Shown in pieces: positions 58,052 through 64,000 of a stretch of DNA of 64,000 nucleotides. The notes below the pieces were generated by a model. It did not search any database. It was given only the letters and a program-made list of their open reading frames with translations, and had not been told where the DNA came from. The stretch covers positions 165,077,911 to 165,141,910 of the forward strand of contig JASDDO010000014.1 in NCBI GenBank assembly GCA_030015575.1. Reading direction: 5' to 3'. This DNA comes from Agapanthus africanus (lineage: Eukaryota; Streptophyta; Magnoliopsida; Asparagales; Amaryllidaceae). The first letter of the stretch is position 1. Every line of letters begins with the position of its first letter. The position numbers were made by a program, and so were the translations under genes.

Positions 58052-58883
58052 CCACGCCACCGGCCCTTCCGGCTTTGCCGTCCATTGCAGCTGGTACAGT
58101 ATATTCCTCCCACTTTTTATATGATCCTTCAACATCTTTTCGAATCATTGTTTAACCATGTTTCGTTTTGTAGCTATTATTCCAACTCCGATCCCTCTTG
58201 AGTCTCGTGTTCTTTCACCAGCGGGCCCTTTCTTGAAACGTCCATCTTCAAAAGGTGCCGTGATGAGTTTGGGCATGCTGAGCGGGTATATCGAAGAGCT
58301 TATCATGGACGCTTTCCCTTCTGCCGTGGATTTCGCAATGGAGGTTAACCCGATGTTGGCGGCGCTCGTAAACTTTCACAATGAAGGCGTCGTCGAATCT
58401 TGGGTTAACCACTGCAGAGAGATTGAGGCCTGCTTGCATCGGTTGGAGACGACACGCCCTTCTCCCGAAGTTTTGGCCATGAGCACCGAACGGACAGCCT
58501 GGCTCGAGCAAAGCGCTTCTTATCTCCACCATTTGGAGCAGGAAGCAGCTTTACGGTTGAGGGAGCGTCGGGAATCTTCAAGCGCAACCGCTCGCCTGCG
58601 CGCTGAAGTTAGGACGAATGCTGCTGAAGTGAAAGCCGTCTTTGGAGGCCTTCTGGAGCGTATCTCTAATGGGCTAGCACTGAGGCGGAAACTTGATGCC
58701 GCTGAGCGTGATGCCCGAGGCCAAGAAGCAGCTCAGCAGGTTGTTGGGGAACAGCTCGCATCCTTCACGCAGCAGCGGGCTCAAGTAGAGGCCGAACTGG
58801 CGGTGGCAGCTGATCAGGAGAAGGCGTGGAAGGAAGTACGCGGGCAGTTGATAGAGCTGTTCAAGAAACTTCCTTCTCCCTGA
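58052..58883 (+). pseudogene. Antisense gene B, exons 7b and 8 (coiled-coil C-terminus)
   Basis: The rest of exon 7 ends at 58093. An 80-bp phase-1 intron (58094-58173) leads to exon 8, 58174-58883, which is 710 nt as in element A. Exon 8 encodes about 236 residues and is open to TGA at 58881-58883. The first part (SSKGAVMSLGMLSGYIEEL, VNPMLAALVNFH) is strongly conserved with element A. The second is a heptad-rich, Ala/Glu/Arg/Leu coiled coil. It is a continuation of 43859-47858. Confidence 0.85.
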
Positions 58884-58979
58884 ATATCTTGTATCATTTA
58901 CACATTTGTAATTTGTATATAGTGTATACACATTCCCTGTTTTTTATACGATCCGCCTTGTATTTTGATTGAATTTTTG

Positions 58980-58985
58980 AATAAA
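58980..58985 (+). terminator. Polyadenylation signal of antisense gene B
   Basis: AATAAA, 96 bases after the stop codon, in the same local context (GAATAAA-GGTACAC) as element A's GAATAAA-AGATACAC. Confidence 0.65.
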
Positions 58986-59519
58986 GGTACACATTCCTTC
59001 TTGCGATGTCTGGTACTATTCCTTTGCTTTCTCCCTTTTCATTATGATGTTTTCGATGAACCTGATTGGCGGATAACTTAACTTCTCCGAGAGATAGTGA
59101 TGGCTTAGGCCGCAGGTTCAGATCTGCCGCCTAAGACTTTTCAATTCTATGAGCCGCGAGGGTCTCATAGAGACTTTTCTCCCTACGGATCGAGAGGATC
59201 TCATAGGTGGATTTTCTCCTTAGTAATCGTGAGGATTCCTAAATGTGGTTTTCTCTTATAAGTCGTAAGGATCCTATAAGAGAATTTTTCCCTCTTATGA
59301 GTCGAGAGGACCCGTAAGTGGTTGTTTCCCTCCTTGTCGAAAATCGACTTTGGAGAGTGAGACCCGTGAATAGTATGCAAGAGACCATTTTGGATTGACT
59401 TGCAGGGCCCCATTGTTCAGGAAGCAAGTTTTTCAATCTTTGCTGCCCGAGACTTCATCTTGCAAGGTGGGACGAACCGGGAATTCTCCCGCGGAGACAG
59501 TGGTGGCTCTGCGAGTTGA
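58986..59519 (-). repeat. Element B spacer: single hairpin-array segment
   Basis: Reverse-orientation counterpart of 26699-27165 and 28715-29185 of element A, present once. The same five hairpin units occur at about 59140-59330. No gene seen. Confidence 0.8.
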
Positions 59520-60215
59520 CGTAGGTCGGGAGGCTCTCGTCACGGAGTGTTTGTATCCGTGAGTCGAGGAATTTGCTAAGGATTATTTGTTTCCCAAGCG
59601 CCAAGGATTATTTGTTTCCTAGGGGTTTGAAACGAGTCGAGGGTTCCCACGGAGGCACTGGTGGCTCTGCGAGTCGACGCGAATCAGAAGGCTCTCGTCA
59701 AGGAGTGTTTGTATCTGTGAGTCGAGGAGTTTGCTAGGGATTATTTGTTTCCCAAGCGCCAAGGATTATTTGTTTCCTTGGGGTTTGAAACGAGTCGAGG
59801 GTTCCCACAGAGGCTCTGGTGGCTCTGCGAGTCGACGCGAATTAGAAGGCTCTCGTCAAGGAGTGTTTGTATCCATGAGTCGAGGAGTTTGCTAGGGATT
59901 ATTTGTTTCCCAAGCGCCAAGGATTATTTGTTTCCTTGGGGTTTGAAACGAGTCGAGGGTTCCCACAGAGGCTCTGGTGGCTCTGCGAGTCGACGCGAAT
60001 CAGAAGGCTCTCGTCAAGGAGTGTTTGTGTCCGTGAGTCGAGGAGTTTGCTAGGGATTATTTGTTTCCAAAGCGCCAAGGATTATTTGTTTCCTTGGGGT
60101 TTGAAACGAGTCGAGGGTTCCCACAGAGGCTCTGGTGGCTCTGCGAGTCGACGCGAATCAGAAGGCTCTCGTCAAGGAGTGTTTGTATCCGTGAGTCGAG
60201 GAGTTTTGCTGAAGT
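59520..60215 (-). repeat. 158-bp tandem repeat, between four and five copies
   Basis: GTCGAGGA occurs at 59563, 59721, 59879, 60037 and 60195, an exact 158-bp period. It is homologous to the 159-bp array of element A. One base fewer per unit removes the continuous reading frame. Confidence 0.93.
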
Positions 60216-61837
60216 CACTGGCTTCTTCGGTTGAAATGAACCGTTGAGGTTTGGCTTCGTCGTCTGACGGAGCCCGCTGGGAAAGTATGGTTCCCTCTTT
60301 GTTTACGCCCTTGGATTGTATACAGGGATCGATGTGATCCTAACTGTAGGGCCAAAGTTTTATCGTCATCATTTTTTTTATTCATTTTTTTTTATTTTGT
60401 TTCCGCGATGCTCTATCATTTCAGCTTTTATATCGCGAAGGTCGCGATTGCCCAATCATTTCGGCTATTCTTCGCGGTGCCCAATCATTTCGGCTATTTA
60501 TTTTATCTTTACTCGCTGCTTTTTATTGCGAGTTGCCTCATCATTTTGGCTATTTCGCATGCATACATTTTACTTGCTGCTTTTTTTTCATTGCAAGTTG
60601 CCCCATCATTTCGGCTATTTCGTATGCATGTGCGGCCTAGCGGCTTTTTGTCGTAACCCTAAAAATGGACACCGATTTTGGCATCAGCACCGCTACAACT
60701 GGGATATCGCCAGGAGCGAATCATCATTTGCCTCTGTCATTGTCGAACAAAGGAGGCTTAGCGACCAGGGTTAGGGTCCTGTCGGCTAAGGCTTTTGACC
60801 TTATGAGCCGTAAGGGTCTCACAAAGCTATTTCTCCCTACAAGTCGTGAGGATCTTATAGGTGTATTTTCTCCCTAGGAATCGTGAGGGTTCTTAAGTGT
60901 ATTGTTCCGCTGTAAGTCGTAAGGATCCTACAGGAGGGTTTTCTCCTTGTAAGTCGAGAGGATTTATAAGGGTTGTTTACCATGCAAACATATCCCTAGT
61001 CTCGGATGGGACTTAGTTAGGTAAATGTTTATTCGCGCCCGTGGATTGTATACATGGGTCAGTATTGAGCCACTTGTAGGGCAATATCGGAAGTTGTGGG
61101 GGTTGCTTAAGCACAGGTTTAGGTCTCTGTAACTTAAGACTTTCAACTCTTATGAGCCGTGAGGGTCGCATAAGAGAGTTCTTCTTACGAGTCGTGAGGA
61201 TCTAGCAAGTGTATTTTCTCCTTAGGAATCGTGGGGATCCCTAAGTGTGTTATTCCCTTGTGAGTCGTAAGGATCTCACGCAGGTGGTTTCTCCTTATAA
61301 GGTCGAGAGGACCCTATAAGTGTCTTTTAACGAGGTTGCGCCCTTTCGGGTTTTCACAAACACTCGCCGGTAGTCCTGCTGTTTTTACTCACGGAGCCCT
61401 TTCAGGTTTTCATCCGTGCCCATTTTGCTTATGGACATACCTTTTTTTAATTATTCTTTTTATTTTCTTTTTTCTCTTTTTTTTAACGAGGTCGCGCCCT
61501 TTCGGGTTTTCACGAACACTCGCCGGTAGCCCTGCTGTTTTTACTCACAGAGCCCTTTCGGGTTTTCATCCGTGCCCCTTTTTGCTTATGGACATACCGT
61601 TTTTTTTATTTTATTTTTATATGTTTTTTTTATATCTCGTCAGCCTAAAGATGCTGCGGTAGTAGTTTAAAGACGTTTCGGTCTGCTATTAGTTTAAGAA
61701 CATTTCGGTCCGCTGTTAGTTTAAGGACATTTCGGTCCGGCGTTGAGAGGCTGGCTACTGCTTATAAAGCTTGAGCTTAGGAAGATAGCGAGCGGACATA
61801 GTCGTCGTCATCTATCATTGACCTAGGCTGTGGCTCA
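60216..61837 (-). repeat. Element B spacer: hairpin arrays and 156-bp repeat
   Basis: In order: degenerate AATCATTTCGGCTA repeats (60405-60640), a hairpin array (60790-61330), two copies of a unit with period about 156 bp (61329-61600), and GGACCGAAATGTCC units (61660-61740). Each part has a counterpart in element A's spacer in the same order, so the spacer layout predates the split of the two elements. No gene seen. Confidence 0.8.
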
Positions 61838-64000
61838 TTAAGCGTAGTATTTCTTTAGGAAGCGACCGTTTATTGGTCTGAAAGGCCTTTCACCATGCAT
61901 GTCCATGAGTAGGTAGGCCCCACCCTGGTAGACCTTATCTATGATGTACGGGCCTTCATAGTTTGGCTCGAATTTTCCCTGCTTGGCGCGATTGGGGATC
62001 ATAGGCCTTTTGACCACTAGCACGAGTTCGCCTTGGCGGAATGTCCTTAGTCGGGTTAATCTTTCATATGAGCGCGTCATCTTTGCTTTATAAGCTTCCA
62101 GATTTTGTTGTGCTAGGAGCCGGGTTTCATCAAGAGCATCCAGCTCTTCAAATCGTAGGTGAGCATTTTCTTCATCCGTTAGCTCGTAGTGAACTGCCAC
62201 TCGCAGAGAGGGTAATTCTATCTCGAGGGGGAGTACTGCTTCCGTACCGAACACCAACGCGTATGGCGTTGTGTTTGTGGCTGTCTTGAACGTGGTTCGA
62301 TACGCCCAAAGAGCTTCTTGCAGTCTCTCATGCCAGTCTTTCTTATTTCGGGACACTGTTTTCTTTATAATTTTCGTCAAGGTCTTGTTGAAGGCCTCGG
62401 CGAGACCGTTAGCTCGTGGATTATAGACTGAGGAATATCTCCAATCTATGTTATGCTGCTGTGCGAAGCGGCTGATTTTATGACTTCGGTAGGTTGGCCC
62501 GTTATCGGAGATGATCCGCCTCGGAGTTCCAAACCGATATATGACGTGCGTTTTGAAGAAATGGAGGATATTCTCCGTCTTCACTTCTTTCAACGGTATT
62601 GCTTCTGCCCATTTGGAGAAGTAGTCAGTCGTCGCCAGGATGAAACGATGTCCTCTAGACGATGCTGGTTCGATGGGGCCGACTATGTCAGTTCCCCACA
62701 TTTCGAACGACCAGCTAGCCACAGTTGGATGTAATGGATTTGGATGCTGATGGATGAAGTCCCCATGAATTTGGCATGAGTGACATCGCCTCGCATATTC
62801 GAGGAAATCTTGAATCATCGTGGGCCAGTAGTAGCCCATCCGTTTGATCTTCAACTTCATCTTTGGACCTGCTTGGTGAGAACCGCAGATTCCGTCATGA
62901 ACCTCCTGAACGACTCTTTCCGCTTCGTCCGGTCCTAAGCATCTCAGCCACAGAGAATCGAATGACCTCTTGTATAGAGTATCATTGACGAAGGCGAAAG
63001 ACAGAGCTCGTTTCATGAGCTGATGTCTTGCGGACGCATCTTCGGGCATTTGGTGGGACTTGAAGTAGTCTATAAAGACTTCCCTCCAATCCTCAACCTT
63101 CTCATGGTCTTTTATTTGCAAGGTCGCTTGTTCAGTCACTCCCTTCTCTTCGGGTGATTCCGAAGGTATTTCTGCGGGGGCGAGCACCCGACGACTTTGT
63201 ACCATGATTCTAACGTCATCGAGGTTCTCGTCAGCCATTTCTTTAGCAAGTTTGGCCAACGCGTCTGCTTTGCTGTTTTCCGCGCGTGGTATGCTCTCCA
63301 AAGTATAGGAGGGAATTTGGGTTAGCAGTTATTGCACCTTTTCACCGTATTTTACCAATTCCGGTTTGCATGTTTGGTAATCGCCGTTCACTTGACTGAT
63401 GACTAGCTGGGAGTCCCCATATATGAGGAGGCTTTCAATTCCCATGTCAATGGCGATCTCGAGACCTGCTATCAAAGCTTCATATTCAGCTTCATTATTC
63501 GTTCTCGGCTCTGTTAAGGAGAAAGCGAAGCGCATTATTCCTCCTTGTGGGGTCACGAAGATAAGGCCTACTCCCGATTTGATCATTGACGTACTTTGTT
63601 TGTGCTTTTTCATGGAAGATGCTCCATCGAAATAAAGCTCCCAACGGGTATCACCACCGTCGATTGCGTCAAACGCATGCTTGTCTGGCAAATTGCAATT
63701 CAGGGGAGAATCGGCAGGTATCGGGTGCTCAGCAAGGAAGTCGGCTATGGCTTGACCCTTCACTGCCCTGAGGGGTCGATACGTTATCGAGAACTCCATT
63801 AAGAGCAGGGCCCATTTAGCGAGTCATCCCGTCAATATGGCCTTTGACATTAGATATTTGAGAGGGTCCACCTTTGAAATGAGATGGACTTCATGCGCTA
63901 ATGCGTAATGTCTAAGCTTTGTTATTGCGAAGATCAACGCCAGGCAGTGTTTTTCAATGGGGGAGTAATTGCTTTCTGCCCCCAGCAGAACTCGACTTAA
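61838..64000 (-). pseudogene. pol: Element B pol, 3' half: RNase H, archaeal-type RNase H, integrase
   Basis: Read on the minus strand from the window edge. Gypsy RNase H (YSPIEKH, KLRHYALAH) is followed by archaeal-type RNase H with Asp in YFDGASS, Glu in NNEAEYEAL, Asp in YGDSQLV and Asp in NSKADALAK. Integrase follows, with GSHQAG, CHSCQIH, WGTDIVGP, SDNGPTY, NGLAEAF and a GPY module, ending at 61838. Two nonsense codons interrupt it: TGA at 63826-63824 (CGA in element A) and TAA at 63331-63329 (CAA in element A). The integrase itself is open to its natural end. The rest of pol is outside the window. Confidence 0.93.

Larger units (their letters stand above)
40725..64000 (-). mobile_element. 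Element B: second Tat-lineage element, inverted, 5' end outside the window
   Basis: Read on the minus strand from the right edge: gypsy RNase H, archaeal-type RNase H, integrase (to 61838), repeat spacer, antisense gene (on + strand, 43859-58883), polypurine tract and 3' LTR (42947-40725). It is clearly related to element A but of another subfamily: LTRs are similar in layout and only partly in sequence, while integrase is nearly identical. Copia B is nested in it. Gag, protease, most of the reverse transcriptase and the 5' LTR are not in the window. Confidence 0.93.

Overview
The window is repeat-rich nuclear DNA of a flowering plant. I see no host gene. Nearly all of it is LTR retrotransposons nested in one another, and the boundaries were read directly from LTR ends, primer-binding sites, polypurine tracts and 5-bp target duplications.

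Layout. (1) 1-1636 is AT-rich flank with a GA microsatellite. (2) 1642-37762 is a complete 36.1-kb Ty3/gypsy element of the Tat lineage ('element A', + strand), with 2.7-kb LTRs and target duplication AGTGC. It holds a gag-pol frame with several nonsense codons (4690-24191), a long repeat-filled spacer, and a spliced gene on the opposite strand (34131-29322). (3) A 10.4-kb Ty1/copia element of Tork-like type ('copia A', 8930-19328, TSD GAAGA) splits gag-pol just after the protease. (4) 37768-40724 is older flank with remnants of other elements. (5) 40725-64000 is a second, diverged Tat element ('element B') in the opposite orientation. Its 3' LTR, antisense gene, spacer and the 3' half of pol lie in the window, and its 5' end runs off the right edge. 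(6) A second copia ('copia B', 47859-58051, TSD CCACG) sits inside exon 7 of element B's antisense gene.

The most interesting feature is that antisense gene. Antisense extra ORFs are known from Tat elements, but here two diverged elements carry the same full transcription unit: TATA box, leader intron, eight coding exons joined by seven phase-1 GT-AG introns, a stop codon, and an AATAAA signal just under 100 nt after the stop. Exon lengths 2 and 4-8 are identical in both copies (81, 510, 105, 84, 75 and 710 nt), and exon 3 differs by one codon (375 versus 372). The predicted protein is about 1,420 residues, with an N-terminal region resembling the plant mobile domain, a basic stretch, an acidic middle and a coiled-coil C-terminus. 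A second, shorter antisense unit with the same promoter and leader-intron layout lies at 28153-27432.

The non-coding parts are also unusual. The LTRs and the antisense leader are filled with perfect micro-palindromes of the form stem-GC-NNN-GC-stem. The spacer after pol carries ordered arrays of short hairpins and a 159-bp tandem repeat. Both copia elements share a 13-bp GC-rich hairpin about 200 nt after the primer-binding site, although their coding regions are ruined.
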